Source: Chitinophagaceae bacterium UBA4411
Lineage (GTDB): Bacteria; Bacteroidota; Bacteroidia; Chitinophagales; Chitinophagaceae
DNA length: 64,000 bases
Direction of reading: 5' to 3'
Assembly (NCBI GenBank): GCA_002400415.1
Contig: DGQP01000002.1
Coordinates: 434,001 to 498,000 of the forward strand
Positions within the stretch are counted from its first letter, which is position 1, and the number at the start of each line of letters is the position of its first letter. Below, in pieces: positions 22,084 through 31,544 of the stretch. Position numbers and translations under genes: made by a program. The notes beneath the pieces were generated by a model. It was not told the origin of the DNA, searched no databases, and worked only from the letters and a program-made list of their open reading frames with translations.

Positions 22084-24309
22084 TCAACAGCCATCACCTT
22101 GTTTTTCTTTCTCTTTTTGCTCCTTTGTTTTGTATTGATAAGGATTGAACAGGAAAGAAGGCTGAACGGGTTGTTTGGGCGCAGCAGCTTCTGAGAGAGT
22201 ACTGATTTCGATTGCGCCGTTTTCCCCTTTATTGCCATATTTTTTAACTGCTTCGTCTTTATCAAGACTAATAACTTTCATTCTTGCTTTCTTACCGGCT
22301 GTAAAGTCTTTGCTAAGGTCCGCTTCCTTACCATTAATCATTACCAGCGGCGGATTATTTTTCAGTTCAATTGCATCGGCACTGATAGTAACATAATCAG
22401 GTGCACCCGTTTGCAGGGAAGCATTTCCCTTCAGGCTTCCTTTCAGGGTCAGTGATCCTTTATCACCGGTCCAAATCAACGTATCAGCAGTAATGATCAT
22501 CGTGGTGGAACCTGGTTTTGGCGCTTTGGGTGGTTTGGGGGGAACCGGTGGAGCAGCGGGATGTTTTACCCCGGTTGGTGATTTGGGTGGCAATGGAGGC
22601 AAGGGTGCATCCAGCTCTTCCAGGTTGGTTGGCGCCAACGGAGGTGCCGGTGGCTCGGGCAGGTCATACTTGTCTTCAAAATCTTTTTTCTGTTTGGGAT
22701 CAGCCAGGTTATATTCTTCTTTCTTCCCGGTTTTTAAAACCACGATGGCTTTTTCATTATTCACCGTAATGGATCTTACGTCCGGGTTAGCTGCTTCATC
22801 CCATTGTCCTTCGGTTGGCAGAGATGCAACAGGCGGTGGGGGCACTTTACCATACAGGTTTTCATAGTAATCGCTTTTCTCATTCCATTCAATCATGAGC
22901 AGGCGTTTTACTTCTTTCCGGTTTTTGTCTTTGATCACAACGAGGCAATTACCATCATTATTCCTGATATCAATATAATATCCCTTTTTGTTGGGGTGCC
23001 GTTGTTCAGGAACGGTGTCGGTAAAAAACTGGTACAGGAGCTGGTCATAATATCCTTTCACTTCTTCAAAACCTACAGCAGGGTTTTTTTCTTCCCGCAG
23101 GCTGACAGAACCGGAACAACCAACACAGGGATCTGTTGCATTCCCCTTACGGATGCTGACTATTTCCATAATGCTGAATGATTCAGTATTGTCTTTTCTT
23201 TCGAGTGAAAAGGCGCTGGTCATTAATTCGCTGTACCCGGGTTTATTGTATCTCATTTTTACATGTACCATTTTGTCTGCCGGTATTTCCATGACGAAAT
23301 ACCCGTTTTCATCCGTGGTGGCTTCCTGCGCTGTATTAATGTTCAACACTTTTACCCCGGGCAAAGGCTGTTTTGTTTCCAGGTCAGTGACCATGGCGGC
23401 ATAACGGATCAGCGGTTGTTTTTCATGGGTAGAATACCGGTTTCTGAAAGCAAGCAGTACAATGGCGAGTACGGGTAAGAGGAAGAGGAATCTTACCAGG
23501 TTTCGCCGGGCACTTTTGATTTTGTTCATCATGGCTATACGTTTTTTGAGTGAGGAAAAATTGAATTGATTGGCTATACTAAAATGATTATTACCGATAA
23601 CTTTTAACAGGAGATACTGGTATTGCTTTTTATCCACTCCATGCTCCAGCACCTGGTGATCCGCAATGAATTCCAAATTCTGGCGGATTGCTTTTTTCAG
23701 CAACCAAGCAAAGGGATTATACCAGTTGAACAGGCATAAGATTTCGCCCCAGATAATATCCAGGCTGTGTTGTTGTTTTACATGCACAAATTCATGGCGG
23801 ATGATTTCCTGCAATTCTGTTGCAGGATGCAGCTCCCGGTTGATGAAGATGGAGTTACCAAAAGAAAAAGGAATGATATTGTCATTCACCTGGTAGATAT
23901 TCAAACCCTGCTTACTTACCAGGGTAGCTTTTTTCATCATCTTTCGAAAAGATAAGAGCTGGATGACTAAACGAACCAGCATAAACAGCACACCCGCAAT
24001 GATAAACAGGAGAATGATATCCCAGCTATTAACAGGTTGCGCACTGCCGGCTGTAATTCCCGGCTGGTTGCTGGCTGCAGTACCAATCACCGGCACCCAG
24101 TTGATCACCTCACTGTTGGTCCATTCGTTTTTTTCTAATACCGGGGAGATATTAATGAAAGGAATATAAAAAGACAGCAGGGTATATCCCAGCAGGTACC
24201 AACGGTTCCAGTTATAGAAGGTCAGTTTGCGCAGCACTAACCGGTAAAATAAAAATACCACGGACAGGCAGACCGACAGTTTGATAAGATAAGTGATGAT
24301 TAAGGGCAT
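22084..24309 (-). CDS. M56-family (BlaR1/MecR1-like) membrane metallopeptidase
   Basis: The 741-residue product has four N-terminal membrane helices (within about residues 1-300) and a zinc peptidase motif HEFVH in EIIRHEFVHVKQQHSLD, facing the cytoplasm in BlaR1. A carboxypeptidase-like regulatory fold follows (TDLETKQPLPGVKVLN), then a long proline-rich linker (PEPPAPPLAPT ... PPVPPKPPKAPKPG). The end KKYGNKGENGAIEIST resembles a TonB receptor plug motif. In BlaR systems such proteins sense a signal and cleave the BlaI repressor, which is encoded 54 bp upstream; the pair is therefore probably a signal-controlled operon. The signal is unknown and need not be a beta-lactam. Confidence 0.9.
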   Translation of the reverse strand: MPLIITYLIKLSVCLSVVFLFYRLVLRKLTFYNWNRWYLLGYTLLSFYIPFINISPVLEKNEWTNSEVINWVPVIGTAASNQPGITAGSAQPVNSWDIILLFIIAGVLFMLVRLVIQLLSFRKMMKKATLVSKQGLNIYQVNDNIIPFSFGNSIFINRELHPATELQEIIRHEFVHVKQQHSLDIIWGEILCLFNWYNPFAWLLKKAIRQNLEFIADHQVLEHGVDKKQYQYLLLKVIGNNHFSIANQFNFSSLKKRIAMMNKIKSARRNLVRFLFLLPVLAIVLLAFRNRYSTHEKQPLIRYAAMVTDLETKQPLPGVKVLNINTAQEATTDENGYFVMEIPADKMVHVKMRYNKPGYSELMTSAFSLERKDNTESFSIMEIVSIRKGNATDPCVGCSGSVSLREEKNPAVGFEEVKGYYDQLLYQFFTDTVPEQRHPNKKGYYIDIRNNDGNCLVVIKDKNRKEVKRLLMIEWNEKSDYYENLYGKVPPPPVASLPTEGQWDEAANPDVRSITVNNEKAIVVLKTGKKEEYNLADPKQKKDFEDKYDLPEPPAPPLAPTNLEELDAPLPPLPPKSPTGVKHPAAPPVPPKPPKAPKPGSTTMIITADTLIWTGDKGSLTLKGSLKGNASLQTGAPDYVTISADAIELKNNPPLVMINGKEADLSKDFTAGKKARMKVISLDKDEAVKKYGNKGENGAIEISTLSEAAAPKQPVQPSFLFNPYQYKTKEQKEKEKQGDGC

Positions 24310-24363
24310 GTGGTTGGTTGATTGGTTAACTTGTTGATTAGTTAATCAGGTAACAGAGCCGGG

Positions 24364-24720
24364 TTATTTTCCTTTTTCGATAAGGGTTAAAATTTCTTTG
24401 AGCTCTTTGGCGGAGAGTTTTTTCTGCTCCACGAAGAAGTTCACCAGTTCTTTGTACGAGTTATCAAAGTATTCCTTCACCACGTTACCCATGAATTTCT
24501 TTTTGTATTCTTCCTCCGTAATGGCGGGTTTGTATAAATAAGCATTGCCCACGAGACGGCTGTGGAGATAACCTTTCTTCTCCAGGTTCTTTACAATAGA
24601 AGCAATGGTGGTATAGGGAGCCGGTTCATTTAAGTTTTCCATAAAGGCTTTTACATTGCCTTCACCGGTGCGCCAGACAGCCTGCATGGTTTCTTCTTCA
24701 GTATGGGTAAGCTTTTCCAT
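24364..24720 (-). CDS. BlaI/MecI/CopY-family transcriptional repressor
   Basis: The 118-residue protein has a winged-helix DNA-binding N-terminus (LTHTEEETMQAVWRTGEGNVKAFMENL, then PYTTIASIVKNLEKKGYL as the recognition helix and wing) and a C-terminal dimerisation region (FFVEQKKLSAKELKEILTLIEKGK). It is the partner of the M56 peptidase just downstream. Two dyads between its promoter and its own start codon suggest that it represses its operon. Confidence 0.93.
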   Translation of the reverse strand: MEKLTHTEEETMQAVWRTGEGNVKAFMENLNEPAPYTTIASIVKNLEKKGYLHSRLVGNAYLYKPAITEEEYKKKFMGNVVKEYFDNSYKELVNFFVEQKKLSAKELKEILTLIEKGK

Positions 24721-24723
24721 TTC

Positions 24724-24758
24724 TACGAAATTTTCGTAAATCTACGGGTTTTTCGTAG
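24724..24758 (-). promoter_or_regulatory. putative BlaI operator, two adjacent dyads
   Basis: TACGAAA-T-TTTCGTA at 24724-24738 is a perfect 15-bp palindrome, and CTACG ... CGTAG at 24742-24758 is a second dyad. Both share the TACG half-site and lie between the -7 box and the blaI start codon, where a bound repressor would block transcription. Confidence 0.65.
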
Positions 24759-24763
24759 ACATC

Positions 24764-24771
24764 CAAATTTA
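24764..24771 (-). promoter_or_regulatory. TAAATTTG -7 box of the blaI operon
   Basis: The minus strand carries TAAATTTG, an exact TAnnTTTG match, 44 bp before the blaI start and directly upstream of the operator dyads. Confidence 0.6.
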
Positions 24772-24868
24772 TTTTTGTTAAAGGTTTTGAAACACGAAGG
24801 CTCAAAGGACACTAAGCTATGTGCTCCTATATGCCTATGATCCTGTATAGTGAGAAGAAAGCCGTTTG

Positions 24869-25261
24869 TCAATTAATAATAACGGTATCGGCTTTGAATA
24901 GTAACTGTTCATTATAAAAGCGGAAGATATATTGCCCCGCTGCAGGAGGGGTGATATTAACGGCTGTATCGGCATAAAAAATGGCCTGTGCGCAGATAGC
25001 CGGCTGGCAGGGATACCATCCTTTGGTTCTTACTTCATAGATACGCGGAGCAACGGCCTGCACATCAAGATGAGAAAAACTGTAACAAAGATCCGAACCG
25101 GAGCATCGAAGTGGTATCCGCAGGTTACTCCCGGCTATACCTGTTGCCGGGGCCTGTGTTTCGATGATAGCCAGGTTGGTCATACATAATCCTTCATTGT
25201 CTTTGTCACACTGAAAACCGGGCAATACAGCTACGATCAGGGCAAAAAGAAGATATCTCAT
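24869..25261 (-). CDS. small putative lipoprotein of unknown function
   Basis: The 130-residue product has a short hydrophobic leader ending in PGFQC, so Cys18 may be lipidated although the lipobox is not ideal. Six further cysteines are spread through the mature part (for example RCSGSDLC and PCQPAIC), suggesting disulfides. The C-terminal half looks beta-rich. No family is recognised. It stands between the blaI operon and the cysteine desulfurase on the same strand. Confidence 0.65.
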   Translation of the reverse strand: MRYLLFALIVAVLPGFQCDKDNEGLCMTNLAIIETQAPATGIAGSNLRIPLRCSGSDLCYSFSHLDVQAVAPRIYEVRTKGWYPCQPAICAQAIFYADTAVNITPPAAGQYIFRFYNEQLLFKADTVIIN

Positions 25262-25382
25262 GCTTATTTTTTATCCTGACAAGCAGGATACAGGTACCGT
25301 TGCAGGTGGGAATATATTTTAACAACCGCAGGAACAAAAAGAATATTTCCTTTATTCTCTGTGTTCTTTGTGGTGGAAAAAT

Positions 25383-26510
25383 TCAGATCAGTTCTTTGAG
25401 TTTACTGATCACCACGTCCACTTCTTCTTTGGTATTATGTTTACAGAACGAAAAACGAACCGGCACCAGGTTGGGATTGGCATTAATAGCCCGGATCACA
25501 TGGCTGCCGATATCAGCCCCGCTGCTGCAGGCGCTGCCGCCTGATACACAGATGCCCTGCATATCGAGGTTGAAGAGGATCATTTCTGATTTTTCTGTCT
25601 TGGGGAACGAAGCATTTAAGACCGTATATAAACTTTTGCCGTTGTGGTCGCCGTTAAACTGCACGCCTTTGATCTGCGCCTGCAATTGTTCAATCATATA
25701 GGTCTTTAATGATTGAATATAAACGCTGTCTTTCTCTAATGTGGCATCGGCAAGTTCCAGAGCTTTGGCAAAGCCTACAATACCATAGAGGTTTTCAGTA
25801 CCGGCCCGCATATTGCGTTCCTGCCCGCCTCCATAGATGATGGGTTTTACTTTGATATTATCATTGATATATAAAATCCCAACGCCTTTGGGGCCGTGAA
25901 ATTTATGCCCCGCTCCTGTTGCAAAATGTACCGGCTTGCTGCGCAGATCAATTTTATAATGCCCGACGGTCTGTACCGTATCGGAATGAAAAATAGCGTT
26001 ATATTTTTTACAGATCTCCCCGGCCGCATAAATATCCAGCAGGTTGCCAATTTCATTGTTAGCATGCATGAGGGACACAAAGCAACGTTCTGTCCGGGCA
26101 GAAAGCTGGTCTTCCAGGTCTGACAGGTCCACATGCCCATCGGGTAAAATCTTCACAAAACTGCTGCTGATGACATCATCATGGTCAAAATGTTCCACCG
26201 CATGCAGAACAGCATGGTGTTCGATTGGTGAGGTAATGATATGCCGGCAGCCGAGATCATGTATCGCCGTACTGATGGCCATATTATCACTTTCCGTTCC
26301 GCCGCTGGTGAAAAATATTTCTCCGGGGTGTGCATTAAGTATTCGTGCAACAGTCTTCCGCGCCGTTTCAACAGCCAGTCTTGATTCCCTGCCGTAGGAA
26401 TAAATGGAAGAGGGATTGCCAAAATGAGTGGTCATATAAGGCAGCATGGCATCCAGCACTTCTTTATCAAGAGCGGTGGTGGCGGCATTATCAAAATAAA
26501 TACGGTCCAT
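25383..26510 (-). CDS. cysteine desulfurase (IscS/NifS family)
   Basis: The ATG at 26510 begins the family core (MDRIYFDNAATTAL) and gives 375 residues; the in-frame ATG at 26594 would add a non-conserved leader. The enzyme is PLP-dependent and takes sulfur from cysteine to supply Fe-S clusters or thiolated tRNA. The PLP lysine is in ATGAGHKFHGPKG, and the catalytic cysteine that carries persulfide is in GGSACSSGADIGSHV. The compact loop around it is like NifS/IscS group I. No isc or suf genes are adjacent, so the sulfur acceptor is unknown. Confidence 0.94.
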   Translation of the reverse strand: MDRIYFDNAATTALDKEVLDAMLPYMTTHFGNPSSIYSYGRESRLAVETARKTVARILNAHPGEIFFTSGGTESDNMAISTAIHDLGCRHIITSPIEHHAVLHAVEHFDHDDVISSSFVKILPDGHVDLSDLEDQLSARTERCFVSLMHANNEIGNLLDIYAAGEICKKYNAIFHSDTVQTVGHYKIDLRSKPVHFATGAGHKFHGPKGVGILYINDNIKVKPIIYGGGQERNMRAGTENLYGIVGFAKALELADATLEKDSVYIQSLKTYMIEQLQAQIKGVQFNGDHNGKSLYTVLNASFPKTEKSEMILFNLDMQGICVSGGSACSSGADIGSHVIRAINANPNLVPVRFSFCKHNTKEEVDVVISKLKELI

Positions 26511-26638
26511 ATAATCGTTTAGGTGTAAGGAACAAGGCCAAGACACAAAAGCAAAGTCCTGCGTTTTAAAAGAGCAGTAAAGATAAGTAATCACCTATGA
26601 AGCGAAATCCTGGTACCCGTACCATAATTATAAGGATA

Positions 26639-27073
26639 CTACCTGAAACGGATAGAGTTAACCGCTTCTTCAAATAATTCCAGCCGGCCGGGAGGCACAT
26701 AGCTGTAGCCCAGTATGAACGTTTCGAAATGGATTTCTTTCCAATGCAGTCCTTTTTTATCCAGTCCCCTATAAATACCGGAACGGCTGCGGACACTATC
26801 GGGAATGGGTACATTTCGCCTCGACTGGTTATCGGAAAGCCAGGTCATGTTCAGGCCGATGTATAATAAGGAACCATCTTTATAGGTATAGAACTGTTCT
26901 TTGCCAAACTCTCCCACTTTTACCTGTTCTTTCAGGAACCCGCCCGGGGCTTTGATAGCGATTGACCTGGGTTTATCAAAACGGTAAAACGAAAACCGCT
27001 TTGTATTGTACCCGGTGCTGATAGAACAGGATACCCAAAAAATAAGTACTGGTAAGAATAGCAGTTGGCGCAT
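26639..27073 (-). CDS. small putative lipoprotein of unknown function
   Basis: The start at 27073 puts a lipoprotein leader at the N-terminus (MRQLLFLPVLIFWVSC, Cys16); the ATG at 27106 would add 11 polar residues in front. The 144-residue product contains KAPGGFLKEQVKVGEFGKEQ and ends LFEEAVNSIRFR. No domain is recognised. It follows glmM on the same strand and precedes the cysteine desulfurase. Confidence 0.7.
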   Translation of the reverse strand: MRQLLFLPVLIFWVSCSISTGYNTKRFSFYRFDKPRSIAIKAPGGFLKEQVKVGEFGKEQFYTYKDGSLLYIGLNMTWLSDNQSRRNVPIPDSVRSRSGIYRGLDKKGLHWKEIHFETFILGYSYVPPGRLELFEEAVNSIRFR

Positions 27074-27153
27074 GATTCGTTCTTTATCATTCCAATCAGG
27101 TTTCACCGGGACATGGTTGCCCGCCCGGAAAACAAAAATTAGTCACTGACAAA

Positions 27154-28533
27154 TTACGCAAACTCCTTAATATCCCGCATCAGCTGCATAGCGATATTCG
27201 CTGCTTTGGTTTCAAAATCACTTTCTGAATAGATGCGGATGATAGGTTCCGTATTAGAAGTACGCAGGTGCACCCAGTCCTTATCAAACTCGATCTTTAA
27301 CCCGTCTTCGGTATTGATCGGGTTCTTTGCATATTTTTCCCTGATCTTTTCAAAAATGGGCCTGATATCAACCCCTTTTTGCAATTCAATTTTATTCTTG
27401 GAAATAAAATAATCAGGATAGTTACTGCGCAGCGATTTCATTCCTTTTTTACAGTCAGCAAGATGACTTAGAAACAAACCAATACCAATCAGTGCATCAC
27501 GTCCATAATGAAAATCAGGAACAATAATACCACCATTACCTTCGCCGCCAATCACGGCATTCACTTCTTTCATCTTTTTTACCACGTTCACCTCCCCTAC
27601 TGCTGAAGGGAAATATTCACCACCCTGTTTCAGGGTAATTTCTTTCAGTGCCCGGGTGCTGCTCATATTGCTGACCGTATTGCCTTTTCTTTTGCTCAAT
27701 ACATAATCGGCAACGGCCACAAGTGTAAACTCTTCCCCGAATAAAGAACCGTCCTCGTTTACAAAACACAAACGGTCCACATCCGGATCCACGGCAATAC
27801 CAAGATGAGCTTTTTGCTGTACTACTTCATTGCTGAGCTGTGAAAGATGTTCCGGCAGGGGTTCGGGGTTATGGGCAAATTTTCCGTTTACTTCCCCGTT
27901 CAGTACAATAATATCCTTTACACCCAATGCCCTTAACAAGGCCGGTACATAAATGGCACCGGTGGAATTAATAGCATCCACCACCACTTTAAAATGTTGT
28001 TTGGCGATTGCTTTCGCATTCACCAGCGGGTAATTTACTACCGCTTCAATATGTTTTTCGAGATAACTGTTATTGATGGTTACAGTTCCCAGTTTATCCA
28101 CTGCAGCAAAAGAAAAGTCTTCATTAGCTGCCAGTTCCAGCACCTGTGCACCGATCTCAGCAGAGATGAATTCGCCTTCACTATTCAGCAATTTCAGTGC
28201 ATTCCATTCCTTGGGATTATGACTGGCTGTTAAGATAATACCTCCATCAGCATTTTCCATTTTTACCGCCACTTCCACAGTAGGTGTGGTGGAAAGACCG
28301 AGATCAACGACATCAATACCCAGGCCGGTGAGTGTATTTGTCACTAATTGCTGGACCATTTCGCCGCTGATACGGCCATCCCGGCCAATAACGATCCTTG
28401 CTTTGGTTTTCCCGGCTGTTATGATCGTTCCGTAAGCAGCTGCAAATTTTACAATATCAACAGGAGTAAGGTTATCACCCGGTCTTCCTCCAATCGTACC
28501 TCTGATACCGGATATACTTTTGATTAACGCCAC
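27154..28533 (-). CDS. glmM: phosphoglucosamine mutase
   Basis: This 459-residue alpha-D-phosphohexomutase probably converts glucosamine-6-phosphate to glucosamine-1-phosphate for peptidoglycan and LPS precursors. The phosphoserine loop is TASHNP with Ser104, the metal-binding loop is DPDVDR, the sugar-specificity loop is GGEGNGGI, and the phosphate-binding loop near the end is RTSNTEPIIRIY. The start SISGIRGTIGG is typical of GlmM. Bacteroidota often have only this mutase type, so phosphomannomutase or phosphoglucomutase activity is an alternative. Confidence 0.9.
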   Translation of the reverse strand: MALIKSISGIRGTIGGRPGDNLTPVDIVKFAAAYGTIITAGKTKARIVIGRDGRISGEMVQQLVTNTLTGLGIDVVDLGLSTTPTVEVAVKMENADGGIILTASHNPKEWNALKLLNSEGEFISAEIGAQVLELAANEDFSFAAVDKLGTVTINNSYLEKHIEAVVNYPLVNAKAIAKQHFKVVVDAINSTGAIYVPALLRALGVKDIIVLNGEVNGKFAHNPEPLPEHLSQLSNEVVQQKAHLGIAVDPDVDRLCFVNEDGSLFGEEFTLVAVADYVLSKRKGNTVSNMSSTRALKEITLKQGGEYFPSAVGEVNVVKKMKEVNAVIGGEGNGGIIVPDFHYGRDALIGIGLFLSHLADCKKGMKSLRSNYPDYFISKNKIELQKGVDIRPIFEKIREKYAKNPINTEDGLKIEFDKDWVHLRTSNTEPIIRIYSESDFETKAANIAMQLMRDIKEFA

Positions 28534-28623
28534 AGTTCGTTTTTTTGATTAAGGGCTGCAAAAATACGGTTTTCAAATTCAACAGTTCTTGATTGTTGGT
28601 ACTACATTTGCCGAAACTTTTTT

Positions 28624-29361
28624 ATGCCCGGACAGGCCTGGTACAAAGACTGGTTCAATTCTCCCTTCTATCATAAACTCTATTTTGACCGGGATGAGCG
28701 GGAAGCTGAAGCTTTTATAAAAAAACTGGTCACCCACCTGCAACCGGCGCCGGCAAGCAGAATGCTGGACGTGGCCTGCGGTAAGGGCCGGCACAGTAAA
28801 ACACTGGCTTTGCTCGGCTTTTTTGTTACCGGAATCGACATTTCACCGGAAAGTATTCAGTATGCCCGGCAATTTGAGAATGATCACCTGGATTTTTTTG
28901 TGCATGATATGCGGCTTCCTTTTTATGCCAATTATTTCGACCTCGCTTTTAATTTCTTCACCAGTTTTGGTTATTTCAAAACCAGGAGGGAACATGATGA
29001 TACCATCCGCACCATTGCCCAAAGCCTGAAAAAGGGAGGCCGCCTGGTAATCGATTACCTGAATGTGCATTATGCTGAGGACAGATTGCTGCACCAGGAG
29101 GAAAAACAGGTAGACGGTACCCTGTACTCCATTCACCGCTGGGATGATGAAACACATTTTTATAAGAAGATCACTGTAACAGATGCTGCGCTAAAAGAGC
29201 CATTAGTGTTCACGGAGAAAGTAGCCAAGTTCTCATTGGGTGATTTTACCGATATGCTCAGTTTCCAGGGCCTGCAGGTGCAGGAAGTGTTTGGAGATTA
29301 TTCCTTCAGCAGCTATGATGTGAAGAAAACAGCAAGGCTTATTATTATTGCAGGAAAATAG
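28624..29361 (+). CDS. class I SAM-dependent methyltransferase
   Basis: The 245-residue protein has the AdoMet-binding motif I MLDVACGKGRHS near residue 49, followed by the acidic residue at the end of strand 2 (VTGIDISPES) and motif IV-like FDLAFNFFTSFGYF. It is divergent from glmM. The substrate is not evident; a small molecule is more likely than DNA or RNA because no recognition domain is present. TACATTTG at 28603-28610 could be its -7 box, 13 bp before the start, but no -33 element was seen. Confidence 0.9.
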   Translation: MPGQAWYKDWFNSPFYHKLYFDRDEREAEAFIKKLVTHLQPAPASRMLDVACGKGRHSKTLALLGFFVTGIDISPESIQYARQFENDHLDFFVHDMRLPFYANYFDLAFNFFTSFGYFKTRREHDDTIRTIAQSLKKGGRLVIDYLNVHYAEDRLLHQEEKQVDGTLYSIHRWDDETHFYKKITVTDAALKEPLVFTEKVAKFSLGDFTDMLSFQGLQVQEVFGDYSFSSYDVKKTARLIIIAGK

Positions 29362-29366
29362 AATTC

Positions 29367-29397
29367 GAAGTTTCCGGTTTGTAGTTTGAAGTCCGGA
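29367..29397. repeat. GTTTGAAGTTT-type intergenic repeat
   Basis: Second copy of the short non-coding repeat also seen at 21387-21420 and 33461-33489. Confidence 0.55.
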
Positions 29398-29440
29398 GTA
29401 TCTCTTTTGATTATTACAAATTGCGGTGTACACACTCTCC

Positions 29441-31414
29441 CTAATCCCTCTTATTATTCATAATTAAATAGCGGGCCGTTTCAAAGAAAGCTGTCGTGAA
29501 CGTGGAAAGCTGATGCCGGATAGAGTCCTGCTGCGCCTTGCTGAAGCGGCTGGCACTGTAACGAACAGGGACTAATTGTTCTTCCGGGAATTCGAGATGT
29601 TTGAAAAAGTAAAAATCATCAGTTACCATGCCGATCTGCCCGGCCGTATTGGTAATAAACGCAAAATTGTTTTTTTTATCAGGATCAAGAAGATCCCGGC
29701 CAAGCGTGGTGTTTACATAAGGCTGCCGGATCATTCCGGCAATGGTAGGCATCACATCAATTTGCGATACCACTTCTGTTCTCCATTGTGGTTGTAATAA
29801 AGCAGGCGCAAAAAACAGTAAGGGAACATGCTCATCCGTCAGCCGCTGATCGGTCCATGCAGCGGGGTACATTGCTGATGCATCTCCTGCCACTCCATGA
29901 TCCCCGATAAAAACAAAAATTGTGTTTTGAAAATAGGACTCCTTTTGTGCCGCTTCCAGGAACTGCTGAATGCAATAATCGGAATAGCGGAACGTATTGA
30001 ATTCATCAAGCGATTCAAAACCATACTTCCTTAATGTAATATCATCCACCACTATTTTCTTAAACGCAGAATCAGCCGCCGGTATCATAAAAGGCCGGTG
30101 ATTATTGGAGGTTTGTATATAGCCAAAGAAGGGTTTGGTTTGTTGTTTAAAGACCTTATTGGCTTCAAAGAAAAGATCTTTATCACTGATGCCCCATACA
30201 TTGACCTTTGGCGATGTAAAACTCTTTTCTGTATGCATTTGCAGGTCATCAATATTCTTCAACAGGCCTTCAAAATTGTTGAACTCCGGGCTGCCGCCCA
30301 GGAAATAATGTTTATCATACCCGGTAAAATTATCAATGATCGTATGTTGCTGCAGGGCCATCGGGTTGCGGCTTGAAAATTTGAATAATTGTGCATCCGG
30401 TATCCCAAACAGTGTGGCAAACAATCCCCTTGCCGTGGAAAAATGCGGGGTGAAGCAACGTTCAAAAAAAATACCCCTCCGGCAAAGTGAATCAAAATAA
30501 GGTGTTGTATTCAGCGGATTGCCGCTCATGCTGCTTTTATACATACTGAACGATTCGCATTGCACCAGCACAATATTAGGATGGCTTTCCAATGCATTGC
30601 TGCGCGGCATCACCTCCCTCCTGTAAGTAAAATTCTTTGTTTGCGGTAACTGCATCATTTCAGCCATTAAGGGGAATGCTGCCCTTGCTTTTTGTTCGTG
30701 AAATTCCGGGCGGCGCAGATGCAGGGTACTGAAAAAATTCTGCAGCGGGTTAATGGCCACATAGGATTTGAAACTGTCCCTGAAACGAAAACTATCATTC
30801 CGGCCTAGCGGTGGCCAGGTAAAACTGCCATAGATAAGTACCACAAACAGTAACGCTGTGATGATAAAATATTTTCGTTTATAAGGAATGCCTTTACCAT
30901 CGGTCCGGTTGATCACCCGCCAGTGGCTTTGCTGGTACATCCAGCGGAATAATAAAACGGCCACAACCAGGCCCAATATCATCCACACCATCGGGTAGGT
31001 CTGGAACATCATCTTCATAGATATACCCGGGTCTTCGGCAAAGTTCATAGCCCCGGCATCCAGCCTTGTTTTATTGTAAGAAAAATTACCGAAGTCGGCC
31101 GCAAAAAAAAGAAACACGATAAATGTAACAATAGCAAGGTACAAGGACCACCATTTTTTATTCCTTGCTGAATAAAAAGGAGAAAAATTAGGTGACAGGC
31201 TGAATACAATAACAGGCGATAAGATGATCGCTATCCAGCGCAGATCGTACCGGATGCCCATCCCGAATGATGGTAAAAGATCAGCAAAAGATAACCCTCT
31301 CGGCTTAAACGCCAAAAAAGTGGCCAGCCTGAACAAGGTGAAAATGATCAAAAAGATAACCAGCAGATTGGCTACCCAGAGAATGGTTTTTGGTATTTTA
31401 TATCTTGTCAGCAT
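29441..31414 (-). CDS. LTA-synthase-like sulfatase-fold phosphotransferase, membrane-bound
   Basis: The 657-residue protein has five membrane helices in the first 220 residues and an extracytoplasmic alkaline-phosphatase/sulfatase domain. Metal and catalytic parts are visible: VLVQCESF near the domain start (the Glu ligand), FSTARGLFAT holding the probable Thr nucleophile, WGISDKDLF, and FIGDHG with the Asp-His metal ligands. LTA-synthase-family enzymes transfer glycerol-phosphate or phosphoethanolamine groups to envelope glycans or lipids. Gram-negative Bacteroidota make no lipoteichoic acid, so the acceptor is probably another envelope glycan. Confidence 0.9.
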   Translation of the reverse strand: MLTRYKIPKTILWVANLLVIFLIIFTLFRLATFLAFKPRGLSFADLLPSFGMGIRYDLRWIAIILSPVIVFSLSPNFSPFYSARNKKWWSLYLAIVTFIVFLFFAADFGNFSYNKTRLDAGAMNFAEDPGISMKMMFQTYPMVWMILGLVVAVLLFRWMYQQSHWRVINRTDGKGIPYKRKYFIITALLFVVLIYGSFTWPPLGRNDSFRFRDSFKSYVAINPLQNFFSTLHLRRPEFHEQKARAAFPLMAEMMQLPQTKNFTYRREVMPRSNALESHPNIVLVQCESFSMYKSSMSGNPLNTTPYFDSLCRRGIFFERCFTPHFSTARGLFATLFGIPDAQLFKFSSRNPMALQQHTIIDNFTGYDKHYFLGGSPEFNNFEGLLKNIDDLQMHTEKSFTSPKVNVWGISDKDLFFEANKVFKQQTKPFFGYIQTSNNHRPFMIPAADSAFKKIVVDDITLRKYGFESLDEFNTFRYSDYCIQQFLEAAQKESYFQNTIFVFIGDHGVAGDASAMYPAAWTDQRLTDEHVPLLFFAPALLQPQWRTEVVSQIDVMPTIAGMIRQPYVNTTLGRDLLDPDKKNNFAFITNTAGQIGMVTDDFYFFKHLEFPEEQLVPVRYSASRFSKAQQDSIRHQLSTFTTAFFETARYLIMNNKRD

Positions 31415-31531
31415 GGGCAGATATCTTCATTAAACCCGGAAGGACCACAAAAAAAGTCAATTTAAACCGTACCAGCAATACCGTCTGCAACTGATTTTTA
31501 AAAGGGTGCAGGAGGGCTTGGCAACTATGAC

Positions 31532-31539
31532 TACTTTTG
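31532..31539 (+). promoter_or_regulatory. TACTTTTG -7-like box near the PAP2 gene start
   Basis: This exact TAnnTTTG match lies 6 bp upstream of the ATG at 31545 and would fall inside the coding region if the GTG at 31506 or ATG at 31527 were used. No clear -33 element was found. Confidence 0.3.
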
Positions 31540-31544
31540 CTTTT

